Below, piece by piece: positions 11,134 to 20,579 of a stretch of 22,826 nt of DNA. Made by a program: the position numbers and the translations under genes. The notes under the pieces were generated by a model. The model ran no database searches and had not been told where the DNA came from. It worked only from the letters and a program-made list of their open reading frames with translations. Origin of the DNA: a virus; IMG/VR virus record IMGVR_UViG_3300022848_000082, positions 1 to 22,826 of that record; one strand, 5' to 3'. How positions within the stretch are numbered: the first letter of the stretch is position 1; every line of letters begins with the position of its first letter.

Positions 11134-12285
11134 ATGCCTGTCGAAGACACCACCAACGACGACGCGATTGACAACGAAACCGATGTCGTAGTCGACGATG
11201 CGATCGATCAAACCGACGTGGCCTCGGTCGATGACCAAGCGGTCGATGCGGTCGACGACAACGCGATCGATGAAGTGGGTGTTGGCGCAAACGCTACCGA
11301 TGATTCCGCCGCCGATGATTGGCAAGCGCCCTATCGCGAACTCGGTTTTGAAAACCTGGAGTCGCCCGAGCAGGCCCAGCAACGCGTCATGGAATCGCTG
11401 CGTCAAGAGCGGATGCGTGCCCAGGAAGCCGTTCAACAGGCGCGTTACTTCCAAACCGCCTACACCAATCACGTCGGGCAAGCCTCTCCTGCGCAGCCCG
11501 ATACGCCGACCGCTCCCGAGCAACCCTCTTCGTTGTTCGCCCAGATGGCATCCGATTGGCCCGAGATTGCCCAAGACGAGATCGATCCGTTCATCGAAAA
11601 GGATGACAACGGACGGGCGACCGGATGGAAGAACGGCACGCCCCCGAGTCTGATCGAGAAATCGAACGCTTACATTCGCGCCCGTGCCAAGTGGGACGAA
11701 GTTGTCAGCGATCCACGACGCCTCTCCGAAGCGATCGAGCAACAGTTCCAAACGATGCTCGACTCACACCTCGATGGTCGACTGGAACAACGCGAGCAGG
11801 TCACCACCGAACAGCGCGCCGAACAGGAATTCCTCACCAGCAACTCGGATTGGCTGTACGAAAAAGACCCGTACTCCGGCCAGCCATCGAACCAACCGAC
11901 CGCCGCCGGCCGCCAGTTCCATTCGATCTTCGAGTCCACGAAGGAGCAGTACGGCGTGACCAACATGGCCAAACGGATTCAACTCGCCACGCAGTTATTC
12001 CAAGCACAACAAGCCGCCGCCGGAATCACACCCAACCAACCTGCCGCTGCGCCAGTTCCCGCTCGCCCCGCTACGGTGCCTGCCGGTCAACAACAACCCG
12101 CTGCGACTCAAACCACCGCCGCCGATGTCCGCCGTCAAATGCTCGGTCAACGCAACGGCGCTCCCGCTCGACCAACTTCCGCCGCCGGTGTGAACGATGG
12201 ACCGGGCGGTTCACCCGCTGGCGCATCACGCATGTCCTATGGGCAATTGGTCGCAAGCGGAATGAAACAAGAGGGCACGTTATAG
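11134..12285 (+). CDS. Putative scaffolding protein
   Basis: A 383-residue protein with an extremely acidic, repetitive N-terminus (residues 1-62, many DD and VD pairs), a predicted long helical and coiled-coil region (QAQQRVMESLRQERMRAQEA and following, about 85-110), and a Pro/Ala/Gln-rich tail ending in MSYGQLVASGMKQEGTL. It lies immediately upstream of the capsid candidate. Acidic, helical, poorly conserved proteins in this position are typical phage scaffolds, which assemble the procapsid and then leave. A GGGAAAG ribosome site precedes the ATG. No sequence signature proves the role. Confidence 0.65.
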   Translation: MPVEDTTNDDAIDNETDVVVDDAIDQTDVASVDDQAVDAVDDNAIDEVGVGANATDDSAADDWQAPYRELGFENLESPEQAQQRVMESLRQERMRAQEAVQQARYFQTAYTNHVGQASPAQPDTPTAPEQPSSLFAQMASDWPEIAQDEIDPFIEKDDNGRATGWKNGTPPSLIEKSNAYIRARAKWDEVVSDPRRLSEAIEQQFQTMLDSHLDGRLEQREQVTTEQRAEQEFLTSNSDWLYEKDPYSGQPSNQPTAAGRQFHSIFESTKEQYGVTNMAKRIQLATQLFQAQQAAAGITPNQPAAAPVPARPATVPAGQQQPAATQTTAADVRRQMLGQRNGAPARPTSAAGVNDGPGGSPAGASRMSYGQLVASGMKQEGTL

Positions 12286-12356
12286 CGAGACGCCACGGCG
12301 GACTTTGAAGCCGTCGCCTCCACATCTCCGATTACGAATCACAGAGGAACGTTACG

Positions 12357-13520
12357 ATGCCCGAACAGGTACTCGGACTTTTTGACGGGCGGCTAACCGA
12401 ACGCCAACTCCAGTCAAACCGCACCAACATTCTCGAGGGCATCACCGATGCCTGTACCCGCAACCTGCAAATGATGGCCCTGCTTCAGCAATCGGGCAAC
12501 ATTTTGTACGGACAAGGTGGGTTCGGAATGTTCTGGAAGATCAAGCACAAGTTGCACCGACTGATTGGCAGCAACGGCGAACGTGCGCGTAACTACAACC
12601 AGGTCAACCAGTACAAGACCGCTCGGTTGGACTATCGCGGTTACGAAGTCAACGACACGATCAGCCGCAAGGAACTCAAGCAGAACCGTGGCGACTCGGC
12701 GGTCATTAAGATCTTCGACGACTTCGAGCAAAACCTCATCACGTCCATGGAACAGGGGCTCGGCCCGCAGTTCTACGGCGATGGTGACAACGTCGCCAAT
12801 CCCGATAGCTGGCACGGTCTGTTGTCGATGGTTCGCCAGAACGGGGAAACCATCAACGCCGCGACCAATACCGCACGGGCTCGCAACGGTGCCGACAAGG
12901 TCGTCTCGCCGACGGGAACCTACGCCGGATTGGAATGCGGTCTTGGTGAATACGGGGGCGCTCAAAACGAGACCAACGTGACCTGGCCGGAAGGAACCGC
13001 TGGCACCGAGTACGACTTCTGGTCGCCGCTCATGCTGCAATGGGACGGAACCGGATTCGGCACGTCCGCCTCGCCGACCGATGGGGAGAAACTTGTTGAC
13101 GCGCTGCAGTATGGATTGATCCATGCCCAACGCAACACCAACAAGAACGGTGCGATCTCCAACTTCTGGACCGATCGCACAAGTTTCTTCTCGCTCAAAC
13201 GCCACGCCACTTCGTTGCAAACGATCGAAGTCACCACCGGCGGCGACCTCTACAAACTCGGCTTCAAAAACACGATTGAAGTCGACGGCGTGACCTGCTC
13301 ATTCGAGAACGCGATCCCCGTTGGATACGGTTTCGGAATGAACATGGCCGACATGGAACTGCGATGCCTCGATGACCAGATGTTCGAGATCGACGGGCCG
13401 GAATGGGACATGGATCTGCAACTCTGGAAGACCGCCGTTCAAACGAACAGCAACCTCGTCTTCCGCAGCCCTCGCAACTGCCTGTTCCTGTTGCCGGCGT
13501 CGGCCATCGTCGCTGCCTAA
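12357..13520 (+). CDS. Putative major capsid protein
   Basis: A 387-residue protein whose ATG follows AGAGGAACGTTACG. Length and neighbours (scaffold candidate before, decoration candidate after) fit the phage major head protein. The N-terminal part is helical (RLTERQLQSNRTNILEGITD). The middle is mixed alpha/beta with many Asn, Gly and aromatics, and the C-terminus is short and hydrophobic (LFLLPASAIVAA). No HK97-type protease cleavage motif is obvious. A weak GC-rich hairpin after the gene may limit downstream expression, as often seen after capsid genes. The fold is not verified. Confidence 0.7.
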   Translation: MPEQVLGLFDGRLTERQLQSNRTNILEGITDACTRNLQMMALLQQSGNILYGQGGFGMFWKIKHKLHRLIGSNGERARNYNQVNQYKTARLDYRGYEVNDTISRKELKQNRGDSAVIKIFDDFEQNLITSMEQGLGPQFYGDGDNVANPDSWHGLLSMVRQNGETINAATNTARARNGADKVVSPTGTYAGLECGLGEYGGAQNETNVTWPEGTAGTEYDFWSPLMLQWDGTGFGTSASPTDGEKLVDALQYGLIHAQRNTNKNGAISNFWTDRTSFFSLKRHATSLQTIEVTTGGDLYKLGFKNTIEVDGVTCSFENAIPVGYGFGMNMADMELRCLDDQMFEIDGPEWDMDLQLWKTAVQTNSNLVFRSPRNCLFLLPASAIVAA

Positions 13521-13539
13521 GCCTCGCTGTTGATTGTCG

Positions 13540-13567
13540 CCACGCCCGCACACCGGGCGTGGTTGTT
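13540..13567 (+). terminator. Weak intrinsic terminator after the capsid gene
   Basis: CCACGCCCG (13540-13548) pairs with CGGGCGTGG (13554-13562), and the sequence TTGTTT follows. The T run is short and interrupted, so partial termination or mRNA end protection is more likely than full stop. Confidence 0.55.
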
Positions 13568-13612
13568 TGCCCTCCATCCTGAACCAATCCAAAACCTTCC
13601 GCGAGGAATCCT

Positions 13613-14203
13613 ATGTCAGTTATCAAAGACGGTGTCACCGTCATCCGCCCAGGCGAAGCGCTCATGGGCACCCATGAAACACGCTTGGTCAACTCCGATC
13701 TGGAAGGCCGCGAAGTCGTTATCTCTCACGAGAACGTCATCGACGCCTCCGATCCCAAGCTGGTTGCCACCGCGATCGGTCGACGGACCCACGCTCGCAT
13801 CATGCGAAACACCACCGGCTCCAAGCTCAACCCCGGTGAGATCGTCACGATCGACCTCAGTGCGGGGCTTGCTGGAACCGGCAAGGCATCGTCGCTCGGT
13901 GGTGCAGAAGACCGCTTCTGTTATGTGGTCGACCCGTTGTTGCCTACTGCGACGGGCTGTCCCGACGACGACCTGTTCCTGGCTTACTACCGAGGCCCGG
14001 CCAAGGTGTTGATGAACGGCACCGGGATTGACCTCAGCGCCGGCGAGGGGATTCAGTTCACGTCCGGCGCCAGCGGTCACCCGGCCATCGTTGACGGATC
14101 GCCAGTCGATGGGACTCTCATGGGCACCTTCCTGGTGGACTCGCTTGCGGCGGCCAACCTCGACCAACTCGTTGAAGTGATCTTGCATCCCGAGTGGGAA
14201 TAG
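13613..14203 (+). CDS. Putative head decoration/stabilisation protein
   Basis: A 196-residue protein. The ATG at 13613 follows CGAGGAATCCT. The sequence is rich in Gly, Thr and Asp with beta-strand pattern (NPGEIVTIDLSAGLAGTGKA in the middle, residues about 75-95). It lies directly after the capsid candidate, where cement or decoration proteins are usually encoded. The role is inferred from position and composition only. The next gene starts 9 bp downstream. Confidence 0.5.
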   Translation: MSVIKDGVTVIRPGEALMGTHETRLVNSDLEGREVVISHENVIDASDPKLVATAIGRRTHARIMRNTTGSKLNPGEIVTIDLSAGLAGTGKASSLGGAEDRFCYVVDPLLPTATGCPDDDLFLAYYRGPAKVLMNGTGIDLSAGEGIQFTSGASGHPAIVDGSPVDGTLMGTFLVDSLAAANLDQLVEVILHPEWE

Positions 14204-14212
14204 GAAGCCGCC

Positions 14213-14803
14213 GTGCCCCGCCCTGCTGACGAACCTGCTTTCACGCCCGAGCATCCGCCGGGCGACGAAAAGTTCTGCACGCTATGCGGGGAAGAAAAAC
14301 CCATCGACGAATTCCACGTCGATGAGTCGGCTCATGACGGACGCAAGTCCAATTGCAAGGCGTGCCGATCACTTCAGCACGCCGAAGATGTGGAGTCTAA
14401 GGTCGACCCCCGCCTCGCCAAGATTGAAGAGGCAGGACTCGAAGCGCTCGACGCCTTCGCGGGTGGCGGATCATTCAACCCGCACACCCAAGAGCTGATC
14501 GACGGGTTTATGAGATTCCTGGGCGGTCACTACGGCCTGGTGAAACTGACGATGGCCCACTACCACGCGGCCAAACCAGGCAGTGCCGAGCGAGGGAAGA
14601 CACTCGATAAAATCTACCGGCTGATCGCCGCTGAGGACAAGCAGGATGGCTCGCTCGACAAACTTGACCGACGCCAACTCGAAGCCCTCGTCGTCAGCAT
14701 CGGCACCAAAGCCGGGATGCTGCCCAAGCCGAACGACACGCTGTCTCTCGATCACCCCGAAACCGTCAACGCGATCGCCCGTTCCAAAGGCGACGCACTA
14801 TGA
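14213..14803 (+). CDS. Putative small terminase subunit with zinc-finger N-terminus
   Basis: A 196-residue protein beginning at GTG 14213 with AGGAAG upstream. Near the N-terminus it has FCTLCGEEKPIDEF, then about 14 residues later NCKACRS. This is a CxxC...CxxC zinc site like that of endonuclease-VII-like and HNH-associated zinc domains. The rest is helical (KLDRRQLEALVVSIGTKAGM). It overlaps the large terminase gene in ATGA, the usual place for the small terminase, which recognises packaging DNA. A nuclease role cannot be excluded, but no His-Me active-site motif is visible. Confidence 0.55.
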   Translation: MPRPADEPAFTPEHPPGDEKFCTLCGEEKPIDEFHVDESAHDGRKSNCKACRSLQHAEDVESKVDPRLAKIEEAGLEALDAFAGGGSFNPHTQELIDGFMRFLGGHYGLVKLTMAHYHAAKPGSAERGKTLDKIYRLIAAEDKQDGSLDKLDRRQLEALVVSIGTKAGMLPKPNDTLSLDHPETVNAIARSKGDAL

Positions 14804-17658
14804 TTGACGACATCGAATTCAGTGACATCGATCTTTCGACACACCTCGACACCGCCAACGAGATGCAGTCGGGCAGCGAAGCCAACGACTACGTGATCGA
14901 CGAGTATCACCTGCACAAGATGCACTCCGCAGCGTCGGAGATCCAGCGCCGGGACATGGAGGCGATGCGGATCTATCGCCCCTCCAAAATCCAAGAGCAG
15001 TACCACGCATCCACTGCCAAGGAGACCGTGTTCGTTGCCGGGAACCAAATCGGCAAATCCATTGCCGGATACTCGGAAGACGGACGAGCTGCCGGTGGAT
15101 GCGACCCGTACGGCAAGTACCCCGAGAAAGATGGCATCCTGGCCATCGTGGTCTACAAGGAATCGCAGATCAGGCTGAACACCTATCGGTATCTCCTCAA
15201 GCCCGGTGCGTTCGACATCATCCAAGACGAAGAGACCGGCATCTGGAAACCCTATTATCCCTGGGTTCCCTCCGATGTTGCTCGCGCCGATCAACGGCGG
15301 CCCGCCCCACCGATCCTTCCACCGCGAATGATTAAGAGAATCCACTGGAAGTCCAAGATGGGCAACGTCCTGTCTCGGATCGACATGGAGAACGGTTGGG
15401 AGATTCACGTCTTCTCGTCGACCGCGAAACCAGATGCCGGGTTCCAAGCCGACCTCGTTCATATCGATGAAGACATCGCCAACGAAGAATGGTACGTCGA
15501 GATGATCGCCCGTCTCTCGATCCGCAAGGGACTCCTGCGATGGACCGCCCTACCGCTGTTCGATAACGACGCGCTGCCTCGTATCGTCGAACGGGCCGAC
15601 GACGAAGCGGAGAAGCACGCACGCGGCGGACCTGTGCCTACCACGACGGTCGTTCGCGGAACCATTTTCGATAACCCGTACCTGACCGACGATACCCGCG
15701 AAGAAAACATCAAGCGATGGAAGGACGCGGGCGACGATGTCTACCGGCAACGTGCCCTCGGAGAACTCATCACCGACACGGTTCGGATGTACCCGACGTT
15801 CACGCCGGAAATCCATGCCGTCCAACGTTACGGCGAATCGCATCCTGAGTTGTTCGGCGAGTACCTTCGCACCCGTCGAATCCCCGACGATTGGTGTCTG
15901 AGATTGTTTGTTGACCCTGGGTTCTCCACCTGTGCCGCGTTGCTGTTCGCGACCCTGCGACCCGAGGGCGGCGACGACTCCGAACCAATGATTCACGTTG
16001 CTGTGCGTGAAATCTATCGCCAGCAATGTGACGCCTCGATCTTTGCCCAACTCGCCTCGCAAACCGTTGGCGATCGATGGTTGCAAGCGATGGTCATCGA
16101 CGCCCACGGTGGTCGACTCACCGGCATCGGCGATGGTCGGCGTCCACAAGAGATCTACGAAAGCGAACTGGCCGAACGAAACGTCGTGTGCGTGGAGACC
16201 GGCTCTCGCTTCCGTGCTGGCTGCGACGACATCGTCTACCGGGAAACCGCACTGCGACAACGGTTGATCGTCTCGCCAGTCACCGGGCTACCGGAGTTTA
16301 TGTACGACGAGGAGATGTGCCCGAACCTTGAAAAAGAAATGGTGCGGTTCCGAAAGCTGAGAACCCGTGGCGTCATCACCGATAAAGGCAACCGCAAAGC
16401 ATTTACGCACGCTGTCGAGTGTTTCTGTGACCAAACCGAAGTCCTTACTGAAAGTGGCTGGAAGCGTTTTGCAGACGCCAGTATCAGCGACCGTTTAGCG
16501 ACCGTGAACTTGGATACCGATACGCTTGAGTTTCAGCATCCATCTCGAATTGTTGAAAGACCTCACAACGGACCGATGGTTCATGTTCACGCACAGAAGC
16601 TCAATGCGATGGTCACTCCTAATCATCGGATGGTTTACTACTCCGACACCGCAAGGCGAAAAAAGACAGGTCCATCTATCTGTTTCGCGGGCGACCTGTC
16701 TCCAAGCTATGCGTTAAAGCTGGCGGCAAAAAACTGGAACGCAGTTTCACCAAAGACATTCGTGCTGCCTGCGGTAGAACTGGATTCGCGACCAGGTAAG
16801 CCTGCCGAATTAAACAGACTCGACTTCGCCCGGTTCATGGGATGGTACATCGCCGAAGGCTCTGCGGACAAAACAGTGCGTTGCCCTGGAAAGGGCTATC
16901 GCGTGTGCATTGCACAGAGAAAAGAACACGGCATCAACGCGATTCGCGAAATGCTTTCAAAGCTACCGTTTCATTTCGTTGTATCGGGCGACTGCTTCGT
17001 GATCTCCAACAAGCAACTGTGGTCGTACCTTCGCCAGTTCGGAGACTGCTACACCAAGTTCGTTCCAGACTGGGTGCGACACGGAAGCAGAGAAGTCATC
17101 GAGTCGTTTATGGAAGGCGCTATGGCTGGCGATGGGTGGGTACAAAAGAACGCTCGACGATACGGAACCTCCAGCCCCCGCCTCGCCGACGACATCCAAG
17201 AACTATTCCTCAAACTCGGTTGTTCTGCATCTGTCACTGTTCGGTCGGCAGAGACGGCCGTGTCAAGGATGGTGAGAGGAAAGCCCTGCAAATCTACCTG
17301 TGATTTCTTCACGGTAATCGAGAGGCTTGTTCCGAGCGTCCGCCTTAGTGACGCACACGACAAGCCGAATTTCAGCACAACGAACTACACCGGAAAGGTG
17401 TTCTGCGCAACCGTCCCCAATGGGACTCTTGTTGTAAGACGCAACGGCCAACCGCTCGTCGCTGGCAATTGCTATGAGTACGCAGCCGCCGACGAACTCA
17501 AGTACCACGCACCTCCCGCCCGTCGAACCCGCGAAACCCCCGGCGAACGTCGTGTTCGGATGTGGCGGGAACGCCAAGCGAAGCGACGAAAACAAATGGG
17601 TGGCGCTCTCGGCGTCATCCATGGCGGCATCGACCTGTCTGCTCCCATGCCCACTTAA
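14800..17658 (+). CDS. terL: Phage terminase large subunit, interrupted by an intein
   Basis: A 952-residue precursor; without the intein it is 602 residues. The ATPase half has a Walker A-like GNQIGKS (residues 81-87) and Walker B LVHIDED with D223/E224. The nuclease half (RNase H fold) shows FVDPG with D372 and VIDAHGG with D434. The mature protein would read HAVE-CYEYAAADEL at the splice junction, placing the intein in the last conserved nuclease motif near the C-terminus. TerL pumps DNA into the procapsid and cuts the concatemer. It starts inside the end of the preceding gene (ATGA). Splicing is needed for function, since the intein separates the last nuclease motif. Confidence 0.9.
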   Translation: MIDDIEFSDIDLSTHLDTANEMQSGSEANDYVIDEYHLHKMHSAASEIQRRDMEAMRIYRPSKIQEQYHASTAKETVFVAGNQIGKSIAGYSEDGRAAGGCDPYGKYPEKDGILAIVVYKESQIRLNTYRYLLKPGAFDIIQDEETGIWKPYYPWVPSDVARADQRRPAPPILPPRMIKRIHWKSKMGNVLSRIDMENGWEIHVFSSTAKPDAGFQADLVHIDEDIANEEWYVEMIARLSIRKGLLRWTALPLFDNDALPRIVERADDEAEKHARGGPVPTTTVVRGTIFDNPYLTDDTREENIKRWKDAGDDVYRQRALGELITDTVRMYPTFTPEIHAVQRYGESHPELFGEYLRTRRIPDDWCLRLFVDPGFSTCAALLFATLRPEGGDDSEPMIHVAVREIYRQQCDASIFAQLASQTVGDRWLQAMVIDAHGGRLTGIGDGRRPQEIYESELAERNVVCVETGSRFRAGCDDIVYRETALRQRLIVSPVTGLPEFMYDEEMCPNLEKEMVRFRKLRTRGVITDKGNRKAFTHAVECFCDQTEVLTESGWKRFADASISDRLATVNLDTDTLEFQHPSRIVERPHNGPMVHVHAQKLNAMVTPNHRMVYYSDTARRKKTGPSICFAGDLSPSYALKLAAKNWNAVSPKTFVLPAVELDSRPGKPAELNRLDFARFMGWYIAEGSADKTVRCPGKGYRVCIAQRKEHGINAIREMLSKLPFHFVVSGDCFVISNKQLWSYLRQFGDCYTKFVPDWVRHGSREVIESFMEGAMAGDGWVQKNARRYGTSSPRLADDIQELFLKLGCSASVTVRSAETAVSRMVRGKPCKSTCDFFTVIERLVPSVRLSDAHDKPNFSTTNYTGKVFCATVPNGTLVVRRNGQPLVAGNCYEYAAADELKYHAPPARRTRETPGERRVRMWRERQAKRRKQMGGALGVIHGGIDLSAPMPT
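16420..17469 (+). other. Intein with LAGLIDADG homing endonuclease (350 residues)
   Basis: Intein residues 541-890 of the precursor. It begins CFCDQTEVLTESGWKRF, matching the block A pattern CxxxxTxVLTxxGW. Block B is VTPNHRM with T606 and H609. LAGLIDADG motif 1 is MGWYIAEGS (680-688, acidic E686), and motif 2 is MEGAMAGDG (771-779, acidic D778). The end is TVPNGTLVVRRNGQPLVAGN, then Cys+1. The penultimate residue is Gly instead of the usual His, a variation known in some active inteins. Both catalytic acids are present, so the endonuclease may be active. Base use in this part is less GC-rich than in the exteins, as expected for an invader. Confidence 0.92.
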
Positions 17659-17681
17659 CCCTCTTCCTCGATTGGAAAACC

Positions 17682-18020
17682 ATGCCAAAGCCCGCGATCA
17701 ACCCAACCGCCACCGACACCACCGATACGCCGTGGAAAATGCCACAGCCCCACCGTGGGCAAACGGTCATCTTCCATCGCCTCGGACTCAAGAACGAAGT
17801 CACTGACGTGCTCGCCATCGTGCTCGCCGTCAGCCCGGTCAACGTCGAAATGTCGATCAACGGAATCGTTTACGAATCCATTCGGCACTGCGACGACCCT
17901 CGCGCAAAGGGACGGCCGGAACTGCGAGACCCTGGAACCTGGGACTTCAGTGACCACGAGAAGGAACTCTGGGATCGCATCGCCAAGCTGGAAGAACAGA
18001 TGGCGGAACTCCTGAAGTAG
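17682..18020 (+). CDS. Unknown protein with C-terminal coiled coil (112 residues)
   Basis: The ATG at 17682 (MPKPAINPTATDTTDTPWKM) is preferred over the frame from 17562, which lies inside the terminase end. GGAAAACC upstream is a weak ribosome site. The middle has a small beta segment (GQTVIFHRLGLKNEVTDVLA) with some resemblance to phage head-tail adaptor-like domains. The C-terminus WDRIAKLEEQMAELLK is a short coiled coil. It sits between terminase and portal, so a packaging or connector role is plausible but unproven. Confidence 0.68.
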   Translation: MPKPAINPTATDTTDTPWKMPQPHRGQTVIFHRLGLKNEVTDVLAIVLAVSPVNVEMSINGIVYESIRHCDDPRAKGRPELRDPGTWDFSDHEKELWDRIAKLEEQMAELLK

Positions 18021-18054
18021 ACACCACCACCCCCTACGCCTGTACCACGCAACC

Positions 18055-20211
18055 ATGACCGACTTCGATCCCATCACCGCCGACGGCAATAACTCGAAAC
18101 GACGATTCGCCCCATTGGTGGAGCGTTGGAAGGGGGCCATCAAGGCTGCCACAGAGCACCGTAAAAAGGAATTCGATTGCGTGGCCGATGAGGCACGTCG
18201 GTTCTTCGACGGCAAAGCGTCGGACTTTTGGGAGGGCATGGCCAAGCAGGCGTCCGAATCCACGGACCAAGGATTCCTGGCGGGATCGTCGCTCGTTCCT
18301 CAGTTCAAGATCTCACTCAACCGGATGTTCGATGCGGTCGCCATGTTCGGCCCCGCACTGTACCACCAAAACCCAACGATCGCGGTCACGTCGCGGCCGT
18401 CCACTGGCGTCTCGATCGACACGTTCTACGCGGGCAACCCGCAAGCGACTCAGATCCTCGATCTTATCCCGGCATTGCAGTCGGGACAGATCCAAGACCC
18501 TAACGTCGGATTCATGGTCACGCAGCTCCAGCAGCAGTACGACAATGCCATTCGAGCGAACCAACGACGCATCGACATCAACAACGATCACGCGATCTTG
18601 ATGCAGTCGCTCTCCAATTACTACCAAAACGAAGGGCACAAGCAGGATGAAGCACGCCTCGCGATCACCGAGGCCATCGTCACCGGGCTCGGACTGCTCG
18701 AACCCATCCTTGAGTCTTCACCCGCTGGCGGACCACGTATCCCCGCTTGTCGCTTCATCTCCAACAAAGACTTCATCATCGATCCCGATGCGTGCTACTG
18801 GCGTGACGTGACCTGGATCGCTGTCCGTCGCGCCAGCCCGCGAAACGTCGTCGAACAGAAATTCAATTTGCCACCGGGTTCACTCAAGGGAAAGCACGCC
18901 TCCAACACGGCACTGACCGGCGAAAACCCACGGCAAAAGAAACGCCACGGCAACGGCAAGGTCGTCAACCGATCGCACGAAATCGTGGAATACTACGATC
19001 TCTTTTCCAAGAACGGCGCAGGCCAGAACCTCCAAATCCTCGAAAACCAAAAGGGACTCTCGCCAGAACTGGAACTGCTCGGTGACTTCGTCTACTTGGC
19101 GATCTGCCCGGGCTGCCATTACCCGCTGAATTTGCCTGACGAACTGCCACTCGTCGCACCTCCCGAGATGGTGATCGGGGAAGACGGTCTTCCAATGATG
19201 CCGGAGATGTCGGCGCCTCCCGAACCCAACCCGGCGGCACTCGAAGCGACCGCTTGGCCCGCTCCGTTCTGGGATGACGTTCACACCGATGGCGGTTGGC
19301 CTATCTGTCGACTGACGTTCTACGAGAACCCGGGCAAGACCTGGCCCCTGTCCATGGCCGCGCCGTGCATCGGCGAAATGAAGTTCATCAACTGGTGCAT
19401 GTCGTTCCTCGCCGATGGGGTCGCTGCCGGATCCAAGATCTACGTCGCCTGCCAGAAGTCCGCTGCGGAGAACCTCAAGTCCCAATTGGTCGGTGGCGGC
19501 GGACCCTTCACGACGATCGAACTGGAAGCAATCACCGGCAAGAACATCAACGAGATCATCTCGTTCTTGACCGCTCCCACGTTCAACGTCGACATCTGGA
19601 ACATGATCGCCCAAGTCAACGACCAGATCGACAAGCGACTCGGACTCAACGAGCTGATGTACGGGTCGTCGTCACGACAAATGCGATCGGCCGCCGAGGC
19701 CCAGTACCGTCAATCCAATATCAACATCCGTCCCGACGACATGGCGTCCCGCGTGGAGGATTGGTTGTCCATCACTGCGGTTCGTGAGATTCAACTACTG
19801 CGATGGGACGGAACGTACGAAGATGTCCAACCGATCATCGGGGACATCGGAGCCCGCGTCTTCGCCGAACAGATTCAAACCCGCAGCGTCTCCGATGTGA
19901 CACGAGAGTTTCACTTCCGAGTCGAAGCCGGCACGGCACGCAAGCCGAACAAAGACACCCGAATCGCACAACTCAACGAACTCTCGCAATACCTCCTGCC
20001 GACCGCCCAACAAGCGATGTCCATGGGACTGCCGGGGCCGTTCAATGCGTTCATGGAAGACCTCGGTCGTGCGATGGACATTGATCCAACACGCTACATG
20101 ATCGACGCGGAAGACCAAGCCATGATGCAAGCCCAGGCGATGCAGCAGGCCACCATGAACCAGCAAGCGATGCAAGCCAACGAGGCAAACGCTCCAGCGG
20201 AGGCGGCATGA
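18055..20211 (+). CDS. Putative portal protein
   Basis: A 718-residue protein. The ATG at 18055 has no clear Shine-Dalgarno sequence. The size, position after terminase and layout fit a long phage portal: an N-terminal helical part (residues about 20-60), LNRMFDAVAMFGPALYHQNP (a typical early portal stretch), a central beta/alpha core and a long C-terminal Gln/Met/Ala-rich helix (TMNQQAMQANEANAPAEAA). A Pro/Met-rich insert with CPGCHYPLNLPDE lies near residues 350-400. CPGC could bind metal. The portal forms the dodecameric DNA gate and docks terminase. Assignment rests on context and length more than on a signature motif. Confidence 0.75.
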   Translation: MTDFDPITADGNNSKRRFAPLVERWKGAIKAATEHRKKEFDCVADEARRFFDGKASDFWEGMAKQASESTDQGFLAGSSLVPQFKISLNRMFDAVAMFGPALYHQNPTIAVTSRPSTGVSIDTFYAGNPQATQILDLIPALQSGQIQDPNVGFMVTQLQQQYDNAIRANQRRIDINNDHAILMQSLSNYYQNEGHKQDEARLAITEAIVTGLGLLEPILESSPAGGPRIPACRFISNKDFIIDPDACYWRDVTWIAVRRASPRNVVEQKFNLPPGSLKGKHASNTALTGENPRQKKRHGNGKVVNRSHEIVEYYDLFSKNGAGQNLQILENQKGLSPELELLGDFVYLAICPGCHYPLNLPDELPLVAPPEMVIGEDGLPMMPEMSAPPEPNPAALEATAWPAPFWDDVHTDGGWPICRLTFYENPGKTWPLSMAAPCIGEMKFINWCMSFLADGVAAGSKIYVACQKSAAENLKSQLVGGGGPFTTIELEAITGKNINEIISFLTAPTFNVDIWNMIAQVNDQIDKRLGLNELMYGSSSRQMRSAAEAQYRQSNINIRPDDMASRVEDWLSITAVREIQLLRWDGTYEDVQPIIGDIGARVFAEQIQTRSVSDVTREFHFRVEAGTARKPNKDTRIAQLNELSQYLLPTAQQAMSMGLPGPFNAFMEDLGRAMDIDPTRYMIDAEDQAMMQAQAMQQATMNQQAMQANEANAPAEAA

Positions 20212-20573
20212 GAAAGCGGACGCAACGAATTCACGATGGTCGTGTCGAGCTAACAATCAGCCGACATGCCATCGATCGGTTCCGCTTTCGGGTTGCCAAG
20301 ATTCGGCCAGATCTCATTCCCGCCGAAGTCGCCAGGATGATGCGGGACGTGACGCCCATCCACCGAAACAGCCACGACGACAACAAAATCTACCTGTCTC
20401 ACAAAGAATGTGTCTTCGTCATTGCCCGTCGATCCGGTGTGCTCGTCACCGTTCTCCCGCCCGATGGTGAAAGCACCTCGCGATTCTCCAAGTCCTACAA
20501 GGACCAACGTTCTGAACGACGCACTCGAAAGCTGCGTTCATTCGCTCCCCATCAACGCCCCCGACAGGAATGA
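20208..20573 (+). CDS. Unknown basic protein (121 residues)
   Basis: The start at 20208 overlaps the portal stop in ATGA, showing coupling. The protein is basic. It contains ISRHAIDRFRFRVAKIR, reminiscent of the DUF4258-like pattern (sHaxxRxxxR) seen in small toxin-like and phage proteins, then KIYLSHKECVFVIARRSG and VLVTVLP. The function is unknown. In this location a small virion or host-acting protein is possible. Confidence 0.62.
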   Translation: MRKRTQRIHDGRVELTISRHAIDRFRFRVAKIRPDLIPAEVARMMRDVTPIHRNSHDDNKIYLSHKECVFVIARRSGVLVTVLPPDGESTSRFSKSYKDQRSERRTRKLRSFAPHQRPRQE

Positions 20574-20579
20574 TCCACC

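Noticed and set aside
14752-15462. Long minus-strand frames opposite the terminase and portal genes
   Set aside because: They mirror strongly supported plus-strand genes with recognisable motifs, and have no start context.
18023-18044. Possible eighth copy of the 22-bp element before the portal gene
   Set aside because: CACCACCACCCCCTACG and CCTGTACC resemble the element, but spacing and the CACCTTG half are lost. I do not count it.
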